A model generated the notes under the pieces. That model saw only the letters and a list, made by a program, of their open reading frames with translations. It was not told where the DNA came from and did not search any database. Shown in pieces: positions 25,265-34,268 of a stretch of DNA of 64,000 bases. The translations under genes were made by a program, and so were the position numbers. Position 1 is the stretch's first letter, and each line of letters opens with the position of its first letter. Source of the stretch: Alphaproteobacteria bacterium (GTDB lineage Bacteria > Pseudomonadota > Alphaproteobacteria > Rhodobacterales > Rhodobacteraceae); NCBI GenBank assembly GCA_030426685.1, contig JAUHYC010000009.1, forward strand, positions 16,139-80,138, in the 5' to 3' direction.

Positions 25265-25837
25265 ATGAAAAAGCTTACCGCCATTGCGTGCCTTCTTGCC
25301 TTTCTCCTACCCGGAGAGGGACAAGCTGCCGCGCGTGAGCTGAAGCAGTCCGAACTGCGCAAGGCCACGACCTCTGGCAGCGCCATTCGGTTGAATAAAG
25401 TCATCAAAGGCGTCGAAAAGGTCTTTGGTGGAACGCCGGTGGACGCGCGTGCCTTTCAGGCAGACAAAGTATATTACCGCATTCTGGTCAAAAAGCCGGA
25501 CGGTAAAATCATAAGCGTCATCGTCAACGCACAGACCGGCGTGGTTGTGCCGAACCGTTCCAGTGTCGGGCGAGAGATTTCCGAAGCGGCCCGGTCCGCT
25601 TCTGGAAACTCCGCCAGCGCTAAATCGCGAGGAAGATCCGCCAATAAGGGCAATAGTGGAAATCGCGGTGGAAATGGCAATGGTAACAGCGGCGGCAATT
25701 CAGGTGGCAATGGCGGTGGCAACGGTGGCGGCAATTCCGGCGGGAATGGCGGTGGCAACTCTGGTGGCAACGGCGGCGGCAATGGCGGAGGAAACTCCGG
25801 CGGGAACGGCAATGGTAATGGCGGTGGCAAAAAGTGA
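25265..25837 (+). CDS. PepSY-like secreted protein with Gly/Asn repeat tail
   Basis: This 190-residue protein has a signal peptide (MKKLTAIACLLAFLLPGEGQAAA). A PepSY-like domain follows (about 30-100), with KVIKGVEKVFGGTPVDAR and YYRILVKKPDGKIISVIVNA. A Ser-rich linker leads to a tail made of about 15 GGN/GNGGG units (residues 130-188). PepSY proteins next to OmpR-type two-component genes are thought to act as periplasmic inhibitors or sensors for the kinase. The ATG is 5 bases after an AATGACAGG sequence. The gene is 38 bases before the response regulator, in the same direction. Confidence 0.8.
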   Translation: MKKLTAIACLLAFLLPGEGQAAARELKQSELRKATTSGSAIRLNKVIKGVEKVFGGTPVDARAFQADKVYYRILVKKPDGKIISVIVNAQTGVVVPNRSSVGREISEAARSASGNSASAKSRGRSANKGNSGNRGGNGNGNSGGNSGGNGGGNGGGNSGGNGGGNSGGNGGGNGGGNSGGNGNGNGGGKK

Positions 25838-25875
25838 TGGTTAAACAGCCATCCACGTGCCTATAACTCCAGAGT

Positions 25876-26535
25876 ATGAGAATACTACTTGCAGAAGATG
25901 AGCCTCACCTCTGCGAACAGATTAAAAAGCTTCTGAACGCGGAAGGCCGGGTGGTGGATGTTGTCAACAGCGGGCTCGAAGCCCTGCATCTGGGCGCGAC
26001 CGAACCCTACGACATGATCATACTGGATATCGGCCTGCCCGAGCGGGACGGTATTTCGGTTCTGCGCGAATGGCGCAACTCGGGGGTCAGGACTCCGGTG
26101 TTGATCCTGACGGCTCGCGACGGTTGGAGCGAAAGGGTCGACGGCCTGGATGCCGGAGCGGATGACTATATGACCAAACCGTTCCACATGCCCGAGCTGG
26201 CCGCGCGGGTCCGTGCCATCCTGCGGCGGCAAAGCGGGCAGATGAACCCGGTGATCGAGATGGGCCGGGTCACTCTGGACACCCGCAACGGGCGGGTGAC
26301 GGTCGATGGCGTGCCGGTCGACCTGACAGCGCAGGAAATCGCCGTGTTGACCTATCTGGCGCTTAATGCGGGGCGCATGATCTCAAGGACCGAGCTTTCC
26401 GAACATATCTACGAGTACGATGGCGACCGGGATTCAAACACCATTGCCGTCTTTATAACCCGCCTGCGTAAAAAGCTGGGCTCCGATCTGATCAAAACGG
26501 TCCGGGGCCGTGGATACATGATAGAATCCGACTGA
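25876..26535 (+). CDS. OmpR/PhoB-type response regulator
   Basis: This 219-residue protein has a receiver domain (1-115) with the phosphoacceptor Asp51 in MIILDIGLP, Thr in ILTARDG and Lys in MTKPFHMPE. The C-terminal winged helix (125-218) carries NTIAVFITRLRKKLGSDLI and GRGYMIESD. It overlaps the kinase start (TGATG). Together they form a two-component pair placed after the PepSY-like gene, which it probably regulates. Confidence 0.93.
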   Translation: MRILLAEDEPHLCEQIKKLLNAEGRVVDVVNSGLEALHLGATEPYDMIILDIGLPERDGISVLREWRNSGVRTPVLILTARDGWSERVDGLDAGADDYMTKPFHMPELAARVRAILRRQSGQMNPVIEMGRVTLDTRNGRVTVDGVPVDLTAQEIAVLTYLALNAGRMISRTELSEHIYEYDGDRDSNTIAVFITRLRKKLGSDLIKTVRGRGYMIESD

Positions 26536-27863
26536 TGTTATCGCTGCGTCAACGGGCACTGCTGGGAGGGATCGCATCCGGGGCGGTGTCTGTGGGTGTG
26601 GGTACGCTTGCCGTGTTCTCCTATATAAATGACCGGGTCTCCGACCGGTTCGATACCGCTTTGCGGGATCGCCATACGCAGCTGGTAGTGGGCCTGAGCG
26701 TCACCACAGAGAACCCCGATGCTCTACGTGATTTGATGTTCGATCCGGCCTATGGCACGCCCTATTCAGGTCGGTATTGGCAAGTGAGCAGTGATGATGG
26801 AGAGATTTACACTTCTGCATCGCTGTTTGACGGGCTCATCGCCGAACCGCCCGGCAATCCGGATACCCAGACGCTCTGGAACACAAGCGGTCCAGAGGAT
26901 GAAACCCTGCGCAGTGCCTTTCAAGAGATCACCTACGAAGACGGGACGGTTTGGGGGGTCAGCGTTGCTGAAAGCCGGGCGCAGCTTGTGGCCGAGCGCC
27001 GCGCCGCGCAGCAGAGCCTGCTGCCTGTATTTGCCCTTGTCGGTCTGATCGGAGTGGCCGGATCGCTGCTGCTGATGTCGTTCATCCTCGGGCCGCTGAA
27101 GAGGCTGCGCACGGATGTGGCGCATCGATGGGATCGGGATGAAGACCTCAAGCCCGATGACTATCCTGAAGAGGTTTCACCGCTGGTTGATGATCTGAAT
27201 CAGCTTTTGCGACGAAACCGCGACATCGTGGCAGGATCGCGCCGGCAGGCGGCGGATCTCGCACATGCGCTGAAAACCCCCGCCGCCATATTGCGCAATG
27301 AACTGGTTACTCTGTCCGATGCCGGAGCTGCGACAGATACCGCGCTGGAAGCGCTGGACCGGATCGATGCTCAGCTGGGTCGATCTCTGGCAAGACTGCG
27401 GGCACTGCACACGGCGGACCTGACCCATTCCCGGACGGATCTGTCAAACTCGATAGATCGGCTGGCGCGTTTGTTCACCACTATGGCGGATCGTGAAAGC
27501 AAATCACTCGAAATCAACCGGGATCCCGGCCTTTGGGTGCGCATGGACACGCAGGACATCGAAGAGGTTCTGGGCAACCTGCTCGACAACGCGGTTAAAT
27601 GGTGCAGACAGTCTGTGCGCCTGACGGCCAACCGTAAACACGATCATATCGAAATCCGTATCGAGGATGACGGTCCCGGGATACCCCAGCACGCCCACCG
27701 CGAGGCCCTGCGATCCGGGGGGCGCCTAGACACCTCGGTCACCGGCAGCGGGCTTGGACTGGCAATCGCGATCGATCTGCTGAACGCATACGGTGCCCAG
27801 CTGGATTTGCGTGCTTCTGCTCCGCTGGGCGGGTTGGAATGCAGGGTCGAGATTCCAACCTGA
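26535..27863 (+). CDS. Sensor histidine kinase of the OmpR-type pair
   Basis: This 442-residue protein has two membrane helices (about 7-30 and 165-190) around a periplasmic domain, a HAMP region, and the HisKA box ADLAHALKTPAAILRNEL with His244. The ATPase domain has LGNLLDNAVKWCRQSV (N-box), EDDGPGIP and GSGLGLAIAIDLL. The periplasmic segment could sense the adjacent PepSY-like protein or cell-surface stress. Start overlaps the response regulator stop. Confidence 0.92.
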   Translation: MLSLRQRALLGGIASGAVSVGVGTLAVFSYINDRVSDRFDTALRDRHTQLVVGLSVTTENPDALRDLMFDPAYGTPYSGRYWQVSSDDGEIYTSASLFDGLIAEPPGNPDTQTLWNTSGPEDETLRSAFQEITYEDGTVWGVSVAESRAQLVAERRAAQQSLLPVFALVGLIGVAGSLLLMSFILGPLKRLRTDVAHRWDRDEDLKPDDYPEEVSPLVDDLNQLLRRNRDIVAGSRRQAADLAHALKTPAAILRNELVTLSDAGAATDTALEALDRIDAQLGRSLARLRALHTADLTHSRTDLSNSIDRLARLFTTMADRESKSLEINRDPGLWVRMDTQDIEEVLGNLLDNAVKWCRQSVRLTANRKHDHIEIRIEDDGPGIPQHAHREALRSGGRLDTSVTGSGLGLAIAIDLLNAYGAQLDLRASAPLGGLECRVEIPT

Positions 27864-28047
27864 AGTAACGCCGGTATTAGATCGGCAGGTCCCGATTTGC
27901 GGCCCGCACATACTCAGCCTGTGACATCACTTTGAGAGGCTTCACCCAACTCCACCGGCACTATCTGCTCCGAGATCGCAGGCGGAAAACATACGATCAC
28001 GATCAAATTCGATCGGGAACGCCGAGCCTCTCAAGAAATCGGGTTTT

Positions 28048-28080
28048 CCGCCGCTACTTTTAAGTTTTTGATAGCGGCGG
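28048..28080. other. Perfect GC-rich inverted repeat in a gene-free stretch
   Basis: CCGCCGCTA (28048-28056) and TAGCGGCGG (28072-28080) flank a T-rich loop. It lies in the gap 27864-28321, which contains no gene that can be supported. There is no T-run on either side, so it is not a typical terminator. Confidence 0.5.
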
Positions 28081-28321
28081 GTCACTGAATTGCTGCTTAT
28101 TTGCCCAATTCGATAGTTAATAGTCATTGAACAGCATTCCCGGGAACAGACACCAAAATCTGGTAAAACAGGGTGACATCTACGTGACGTCAGACACCGA
28201 CAGTTTTCATTGCTATCTGTCGGGTGGACGTATTGGTATCCAAGTTTGAAAAAAATGGTTCGGGACTTTCCCGCCCAAGCATCAATAGATGCATCAGGAA
28301 ACTCTTAGCGAAGGGCCGTCC

Positions 28322-29965
28322 ATGCACAAGAATTCAGGTTCCGGCGAACAGCGTGCTGATTATGTTGTTGTCGGTGCGGGATCGGCGGGTTGTGTGCTGG
28401 CAAACCGGTTGTCAGAGAACAGCGCGACGCAGGTTGCTGTTCTGGAAGCGGGCGGATCTGATCTGAATTTCTGGGTGCGGATGCCGATCGGGTATGGTGG
28501 AGCGTTCTTCCATCCCAAACTGAACTGGCGCTATTCGACCGAGCCGGAGCCCGAACTCGGACAACGCGAGGTGTATTGGCCGCGTGGCAAGGTAATCGGC
28601 GGGTCGAGCTCGATCAATGCGATGGTGTACATCCGCGGTCAGACTGAAGATTTCGACGGGTGGGAAGCGCTGGGCAATCCGGGCTGGGCCTATCGCGACG
28701 TGCTACCCCATTTCAAACGGATGGAGGACAATCTCGCCGGTGCCGATGACTGGCGTGGTGAGGATGGGCCAATTACGGTCAGTCCGATCGGTGCCTCGGC
28801 CCATCCGCTCAGCCATGACTATGTTGCTGCGGGGCAGGCGGCGGGGTTGCCGCACAATGCCGACTTCAACGGCAAGTCACAGGAAGGTGTTGGGCTTTAT
28901 CAGATCACCACGCGCAGCGGGTTTCGCTGTTCGGCGGCCACAGGATACCTGAACCCGGTGCGGCGGCGCCAAAACTTGCAAGTCATCACACATGCCCATG
29001 TCACGCGCATCCTTTTTGAGGGACGCCGGGCCGTAGGTGTGGAGTTTCGGCGCGGGAACAGTCTGCAACGGATAATGGCTACGCGCGAAGTCATCCTGTC
29101 GGCGGGTGCGGTGAACTCGCCGCAAATCCTGCAACTGTCCGGGATTGGCGAGGCGGGGCATCTGAAGAATCTCGGGATTGATGTCGTGCAGGACGCGGTC
29201 GGCGTTGGCCAGAACCTGCAGGATCATATTGGCTATGATTATATCTATGAGGCAAACTGCCCTACGCTCAACAACGTGTTGCGCCCATGGGTTGGGCGGG
29301 CGATGGTGGGACTACGCTATTTGCTGACCCGCGGCGGGCCACTGTCGTTAAGTGTCAATCAGGGAGGCGGGTTTATCAAAAGCTCGCCAGACCGTGACCG
29401 ACCTAATCTGCAGCTCTATTTCTCTCCGGTAAGCTATACGCGCGCGACGCCCGGTAAGCGGAAATTGCTTGCGCCGGACAAGTTTCCGGGCCTTCTGATC
29501 GGCGTGTCAAATTGCCATCCGAAAAGCCGGGGGCATCTGCACATCCGTTCGTCCGATCCGTTCGCCGCGCCGGTAATCCGTCCCGGATACCTGAGTGAGC
29601 CAGAAGACCTTGATGAGCTGGCGGAAGGCGCTGCAATGCTGCGCCGGATCGCCAGGTCCGAGCCACTGGCGAAATCGATACGACGTGAGATATTGCCGGG
29701 CGCCGATGTAACCGAAATGGGTGCAATCCGTGAAGACATTCGTCAAAGGGTAGGGACGGTTTTCCACCCCTGCGGTACCTGTGCGATGGGGCCTGATCCA
29801 GCGGCAGGTGCGGTGGTTGACGCGCGGCTGAACGTGCATGGCGTTAGCGGGTTACGGGTCGTCGACACTTCGATCTTTCCGCGTATCACCTCGGGCAATT
29901 TGAACGCTCCGGCGATCATGGTGGGTGAAAAGGCGGCACAGATGATTCTTGAGGATATGGGTTAA
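28322..29965 (+). CDS. GMC family FAD-dependent oxidoreductase (choline dehydrogenase-like)
   Basis: From ATG 28322 (GAAGGGCCGTCC before it; 28289 is a weaker in-frame alternative) the protein has 547 residues. It has the FAD Rossmann motif VVVGAGSAGCVLANRLSE, GMC signature 1 around GGSSSINAMVYIRGQ, and signature 2 SAGAVNSPQILQLSGIGE. The C-terminal FHPCGTCAMG and HGVSGLRVVDTSIFPRITSG complete the catalytic region. GMC enzymes oxidise alcohols such as choline, glucose or polyethylene glycol. It is monocistronic and its stop overlaps by 4 bases the stop of the convergent MocR gene. Substrate is unknown. Confidence 0.92.
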   Translation: MHKNSGSGEQRADYVVVGAGSAGCVLANRLSENSATQVAVLEAGGSDLNFWVRMPIGYGGAFFHPKLNWRYSTEPEPELGQREVYWPRGKVIGGSSSINAMVYIRGQTEDFDGWEALGNPGWAYRDVLPHFKRMEDNLAGADDWRGEDGPITVSPIGASAHPLSHDYVAAGQAAGLPHNADFNGKSQEGVGLYQITTRSGFRCSAATGYLNPVRRRQNLQVITHAHVTRILFEGRRAVGVEFRRGNSLQRIMATREVILSAGAVNSPQILQLSGIGEAGHLKNLGIDVVQDAVGVGQNLQDHIGYDYIYEANCPTLNNVLRPWVGRAMVGLRYLLTRGGPLSLSVNQGGGFIKSSPDRDRPNLQLYFSPVSYTRATPGKRKLLAPDKFPGLLIGVSNCHPKSRGHLHIRSSDPFAAPVIRPGYLSEPEDLDELAEGAAMLRRIARSEPLAKSIRREILPGADVTEMGAIREDIRQRVGTVFHPCGTCAMGPDPAAGAVVDARLNVHGVSGLRVVDTSIFPRITSGNLNAPAIMVGEKAAQMILEDMG

Positions 29966-31455
29966 GCACTGGCCATGGCATCTCGGATCACCGAAGCCAG
30001 GGCTTGAACACCCTTCTGAATTTGTGCGGGTGTTACGGCGCTGAATCCAAGCGTGATGGCCTGACGCGGGACGGGCTGGATCGTGAAACGGCTGACCGGC
30101 GCGGTCACGATGCCCGCGCTGTGCGCCGCTTGTGAAATGGCCACATCCGTCAGGTTGGGATGCGTCAGGTCGCCAACGGTGTGAAATCCGGTGTCAGTAG
30201 GTTGGACCTTGAGCAATCCGTTCAACGAGCGGCTCGCCTCTAACATGAGCGTATCGCGCCGTTCGGCGTAGATGTCGCGCATCCGCCGGATATGGGCAGC
30301 AAAGTGTCCCTCGTTGATGAAGTCGGCGACAATCGACTGCAAACTGGCCGGTGTTCCCTGCATCGTGGCTTGCGCAATCCTTTGGAAGATTGGCACAAGT
30401 TTTGGCGGTGCGATGACATAGCCAAGCCTGAGTGCCGGGAACAATGCCTTTGAGAATGTGCCGACATAGATGACCCTGCCCGAAGCGTCGATGCTCTTCA
30501 ACGGTGGCGGTGTGTGGGTGCCATAGTGAAATTCGCCGACGAAATCGTCTTCGACAACCCACGCCCCGGCATTCTCCGCAGCACGCAGAAGTTCGAAGCG
30601 CCGCTCGGTGGTCATTGTTGTGCCCAGAGGATGCTGATGTGCCGGCGTCACAAAGGCCAGCCGGAAGTTGGGGGCGGCAACAAGCCCGGCCTTCACGTCC
30701 ATCCCCTGTTCATCCACCGGCACCGGTATCAGTTGAGCGCCGCAGGAAATCAAACTGTTGCGTGCCCCGATGGCACCTGGATTTTCGAACCAGACCGGAT
30801 CGCCGGGATCAAGCAGCATGCTACCGATACGATTGAATGCGTTCTGAGCACCACTGAAGATGAACACCTCCTCCGGCGTGCAATTGACGCCGCGATTGGC
30901 ACGGAGGTGTTGGCAAACCGCCTGCCTGAGCTCGAGCAAGCCGCAGGCATCCGGATAGCTCATGACCAGGCTGCGCGGGGAACGCCAATAGCGCGATGCC
31001 AGGCGCGACCAGAGCGGCATGGGAAACACGTCGAAAGCCGGCATACCGGTGACGAAAGCCCGAGGCGTCTCCGGGTGCGACAGGCGCGGGAAATACTGGT
31101 CGGACGCCTCGGCGCTGAGATGCGCGAGCCGTGGCATCGCGCCAGAGTTTTCGATTTCGGCCGGTTCCTGATGGGTCGGGATCGAGTCGCTGACAAACGT
31201 GCCCGAGCCGACCTGCGAGCGAAGCAACCCCTCCGCCGTCAATTGTTCATAAGCATTGATTGCTGTGGTCCGCGACACACCCTGATCCTGTGCCAGTGTC
31301 CGGCTTGCCGGTAGGCGTTCACCTGCCCGCAACTGACCTGACAGGATCAGGTCTCGTAATGCACTGACCAGCTGTACTGTGATTGTCGCGCGATCATCGC
31401 GGTCGATGGAGAGAGTCGGTATCAGCGCACCGCCTGCATATTTTGCCAAACTCAA
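29962..31455 (-). CDS. MocR/GntR-type regulator with aminotransferase domain (PdxR-like)
   Basis: Taken from the TTG at 31455 (497 residues), where AGGCGGTGC-like homology begins with ALIPTLSIDRDDRA; the longer frame to 31629 overlaps the divergent gene. The N-terminal GntR winged helix has LPASRTLAQDQGVSRTTAIN. A fold-type-I aminotransferase domain follows, with the PLP-Lys region YVGTFSKALFPALRLGYV and the N-terminal FGAQ-like IFSGAQNAFNRI. MocR regulators use PLP or amino compounds as effectors and activate nearby catabolic genes. It is divergent from the enolase-superfamily gene, with GTACAA repeats between, and most likely controls that operon. Confidence 0.85.
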   Translation of the reverse strand: MSLAKYAGGALIPTLSIDRDDRATITVQLVSALRDLILSGQLRAGERLPASRTLAQDQGVSRTTAINAYEQLTAEGLLRSQVGSGTFVSDSIPTHQEPAEIENSGAMPRLAHLSAEASDQYFPRLSHPETPRAFVTGMPAFDVFPMPLWSRLASRYWRSPRSLVMSYPDACGLLELRQAVCQHLRANRGVNCTPEEVFIFSGAQNAFNRIGSMLLDPGDPVWFENPGAIGARNSLISCGAQLIPVPVDEQGMDVKAGLVAAPNFRLAFVTPAHQHPLGTTMTTERRFELLRAAENAGAWVVEDDFVGEFHYGTHTPPPLKSIDASGRVIYVGTFSKALFPALRLGYVIAPPKLVPIFQRIAQATMQGTPASLQSIVADFINEGHFAAHIRRMRDIYAERRDTLMLEASRSLNGLLKVQPTDTGFHTVGDLTHPNLTDVAISQAAHSAGIVTAPVSRFTIQPVPRQAITLGFSAVTPAQIQKGVQALASVIRDAMASA

Positions 31456-31479
31456 TTTCCCCGATTGGACTGCCAGACA

Positions 31480-31535
31480 GTACAAAGTGGACCTTATCAC
31501 CGGTACAATTTGCCTCCATCTCTTCCATTGTACAA
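31480..31535. promoter_or_regulatory. GTACAA direct repeats, likely MocR binding sites
   Basis: GTACAA occurs at 31480-31485, 31503-31508 and 31530-31535, in the short space between the MocR gene and the enolase-family gene. The third is part of the palindrome TTGTACAA (31528-31535). Starts are 23 and 27 bases apart. MocR/GabR proteins bind direct repeats; assignment is by position and pattern. Confidence 0.6.
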
Positions 31536-31561
31536 CCGGCACAGAACGCAGGCGGGCGGAA

Positions 31562-32680
31562 ATGAAAATCACACGCATCGAAACCTTCAGCAACGAATTC
31601 GTAGGGTTTACCCGTGTCACAGACGACACGGGCGCGACCGGCTGGGGGCAGGTTTCGACCTATCATTCCGACATCACTGCACAGGTTTTGCACCGACAGG
31701 TCGCACCCTGGACGCTGGGACGTGAGATTGACGATCTGGACGACCACCTGAACTACATTCAGGAACGCGAGCACAAGTTCCCCGGTTCTTATGTCTGTCG
31801 TGCAATGGGCGGTCTGGAAACCGCGGTCTGGGATCTACGTGGCAAGGTGGCGGGCAAACCGGTCGCTGCGCTGCTCGGCGGGTCTCCCGGCAAGATCCGA
31901 GCTTATGCGTCGTCGATGAAACGCGACATCACGCCGAAGGATGAAGCCGAGCGGTTTCACCGCCTGCGCGGAGAATACGGGTTTGACGCGTTCAAGTTCC
32001 GCCTTGGGTCTGAGGTCGGCCGCGGCAAAGACGAGTGGGAAGGCCGGACTGAGGAAATCATTTCCACCATCGGTAAAACGTTCAAGGATGACGCGGTCGC
32101 GCTGCTGGTTGATGCGAACTCGTGTTATTCCCCGACGCAGGCCATCGAATACGGGCACATGCTTGTCGACAACGGTATCAGCCATTTCGAAGAACCCTGC
32201 CCGTATTGGGAACTGGAGCAGACGCGCGAAGTGACGGCGGCGCTCGCCGACCTCGCGATTGACGTGACCGGTGGTGAGCAGGATTGCCAGATCCCGATCT
32301 GGAAACGCATGATCGACATGCGCGCGGTCGATATCGTGCAGCCGGACGTGATGTATATGGGCGGCATGGGACGCACGATGCAGGTCGCGCGTATGGCAGA
32401 GGCGGCAGGTCTGCCCGTCACGCCGCACTGCGCAAACCTGTCGATGGTCACGCTGTTCACCATGCACCTGCTGCGTGCCATTCCAAACGCAGGAAAATAC
32501 CTCGAATTTTCAATCGAAGGCGCAGATTATTACCCGTGGCAGCAGAACCTCTTTGTGACCGACCCCTATGCGATCGTGGACGGCCACGCCGAAGTCACGG
32601 ACGCCCCTGGATGGGGTGTAGAGATCAACCCGGACTGGCTGGCGAAATCGACGTATCAGGTCAGCGGGTTTGAGACATGA
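31562..32680 (+). CDS. Mandelate racemase/muconate lactonising enzyme family protein
   Basis: From ATG 31562 the protein has 372 residues, starting MKITRIETFSNEFVGFTRV, a standard enolase-superfamily N-terminus. The barrel has KFR (KxR-type base) in FDAFKFRLG, metal ligands Asp in LLVDANSCY, Glu in SHFEEPCPY and Glu in TGGEQD, then PDVMYMGG, and His in TPHCAN. This is the mandelate-racemase subgroup layout. Members dehydrate acid sugars or racemise substrates; the reaction here is unknown. It heads the operon with the FAD oxidase and polyamine transporter and is divergent from the MocR gene. Confidence 0.9.
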   Translation: MKITRIETFSNEFVGFTRVTDDTGATGWGQVSTYHSDITAQVLHRQVAPWTLGREIDDLDDHLNYIQEREHKFPGSYVCRAMGGLETAVWDLRGKVAGKPVAALLGGSPGKIRAYASSMKRDITPKDEAERFHRLRGEYGFDAFKFRLGSEVGRGKDEWEGRTEEIISTIGKTFKDDAVALLVDANSCYSPTQAIEYGHMLVDNGISHFEEPCPYWELEQTREVTAALADLAIDVTGGEQDCQIPIWKRMIDMRAVDIVQPDVMYMGGMGRTMQVARMAEAAGLPVTPHCANLSMVTLFTMHLLRAIPNAGKYLEFSIEGADYYPWQQNLFVTDPYAIVDGHAEVTDAPGWGVEINPDWLAKSTYQVSGFET

Positions 32681-32841
32681 GCGAGACATCAAGACTGATC
32701 AATGAAGTTTTTGCGGGCGGGACCAAAATGTCCTTCAGTGACAACCGCAAATCCAGCTTTGGACGCGAGAACGGACCGGTGGCTTTGCAAAGTTACACGC
32801 GTGTCAAATGCGTGGCCGCAAGGATTACTCCGCGTGGCTGA
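32677..32841 (+). CDS. Putative small coupled protein between the enolase and FAD-oxidase genes
   Basis: A 54-codon frame starts at an ATG overlapping the stop of the enolase-family gene (ATGA) and ends overlapping the likely GTG start of the FAD oxidase at 32834. The product (MSETSRLINEVFAGGTKMSF and onwards) has no recognised family, signal or membrane segment. Without it there would be a 150-base gap within a tight operon. It could be a real small protein or only a bridge for translational coupling. Confidence 0.4.
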   Translation: MSETSRLINEVFAGGTKMSFSDNRKSSFGRENGPVALQSYTRVKCVAARITPRG

Positions 32842-34129
32842 CATCTTTGCCGAGGGCTTTCAGAACACGCCTTATTGGTGGGACACGACACCTTTGTGTG
32901 ACATGCCGACAGACCCTCTGCCAGCGCGGGCCGACGCCGTGGTGATCGGCGCAGGCTATACCGGCCTGCATGCGGCGCTTCAGATCGCACGGGCGGGGCG
33001 CAGCACGGTTGTTTTGGAGGCCGGCCCGCTTGGCCATGGTTGTTCGACCCGAAACGGAGGGCAAATCAGCACTTCGATTAAGCCCACCTTTTCGGAACTG
33101 GCTCGCAAACACGGAGTTTCAATCGCAACACGGATCTTTGCCGACGGCCACAATTCACGCGCCTTCATCGAAGATTTCGTGCGTGCAGAAGCTATCGACT
33201 GCGACTTTCGGGTGTGTGGGCGCTTTCACGCCGCTCACACACCAAAAGCCTTCGACGCGCTTCAGGTCACTGCGGACACCCAGCCCGAGGGGTTCGAAGT
33301 ACCGGTAACGATTGTACCGCGTAGTGAACAACGGACAGAGATCGGCAGCGATTTTTATCACGGCGGCGTGATTTACCACGACCACGCTGCCATTGATCCT
33401 GGCCGCTACCATGCTGGCCTCATAGCTTTGTGCCGCGAGGCGGGCGTAACCTTTCTGCCGCACACGGCCGCTACCAGCATCTCGGAAGACGGAAACACTG
33501 CGACCGTTGTTACCCCGCGCGGCAGTATTTCCACCAAAGATATCGTTCTGGCGACAAACGGCTATTCCGGTCCGCTTTCCCCCTGGCACCAGCGTCGAAT
33601 CATTCCCATCGGCAGCTACATCATTGCCACCGAGGAACTGCCCGAGACCCTGATGAACGAATTGAACCCCAGGAATCGGATCGCGTCAGACAGCCGCAAA
33701 GTCGTCTATTATTATCGTTCCTCACCCGATCGGAAACGAATTCTGTTTGGTGGTCGAGTCAGTGCGACTGAAACCGATACGATCAGCAGCGCGGGAAGGC
33801 TTTATACAGAACTGCTGCGGATTTTCCCCCAGCTCCGCGGACGAAAGGTGACGCATTCCTGGATGGGGTTTGTTGGCTATACCTTTGATTCTCTTGCGCA
33901 TACGGGTCAAAGCGGTAATCTTCATCATGCCATGGGATATTGCGGTTCGGGAGTCGGAATGGCGAGCTATCTGGGAATGAAAGCCGGGCTTCGCGTTCTG
34001 GGGTATTCCGATGCCGATACCGGGCTTGCGGATACGCCTTTTCCAACCCGACCGCTGTACCGTGGCAAGCCGTGGTTTTTACCCGCCGTCGTAGAGTATT
34101 ATCGAATGAAGGACAGGATCGGCATTTAG
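32834..34129 (+). CDS. FAD-dependent amine oxidase (PuuB/gamma-glutamylputrescine oxidase-like)
   Basis: From GTG 32834 (AAGGATTACTCCGC before it) the protein has 431 residues; an ATG at 32702 in the same frame would add 44 residues without family similarity. It has the N-terminal PuuB/OrdL pattern FQNTPYWWDTTP, then the FAD Rossmann motif DAVVIGAGYTGLHAALQIAR and GCSTRNGGQIST, and near the C-terminus SWMGFVGYTFDSLAHTGQ. DAO-type flavoenzymes of this subgroup oxidise polyamine derivatives or N-methyl amino acids. Its place before a polyamine-type transporter supports a polyamine or related amine substrate, by inference. Confidence 0.87.
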   Translation: MADIFAEGFQNTPYWWDTTPLCDMPTDPLPARADAVVIGAGYTGLHAALQIARAGRSTVVLEAGPLGHGCSTRNGGQISTSIKPTFSELARKHGVSIATRIFADGHNSRAFIEDFVRAEAIDCDFRVCGRFHAAHTPKAFDALQVTADTQPEGFEVPVTIVPRSEQRTEIGSDFYHGGVIYHDHAAIDPGRYHAGLIALCREAGVTFLPHTAATSISEDGNTATVVTPRGSISTKDIVLATNGYSGPLSPWHQRRIIPIGSYIIATEELPETLMNELNPRNRIASDSRKVVYYYRSSPDRKRILFGGRVSATETDTISSAGRLYTELLRIFPQLRGRKVTHSWMGFVGYTFDSLAHTGQSGNLHHAMGYCGSGVGMASYLGMKAGLRVLGYSDADTGLADTPFPTRPLYRGKPWFLPAVVEYYRMKDRIGI

Positions 34130-34268
34130 TGTGGTTAAATTGGCTTGCTATCAAGCCGGAAATGGACCTTTCCGGCAGAGCAATTCGCCGCTGTAGTTTA
34201 GGCCATGGCCTCGAATAACAAAATCCAAGACTAACTTGAATAATTCAATACCAACGGGAGAACAGAGA

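Noticed and set aside
25620..25837. Gly/Asn repeat region as a possible CRISPR-like or tandem DNA array.
   Set aside because: The units are 6-12 bases, in frame, and vary at third positions; they are coding repeats of the secreted protein, not repeat-spacer units.
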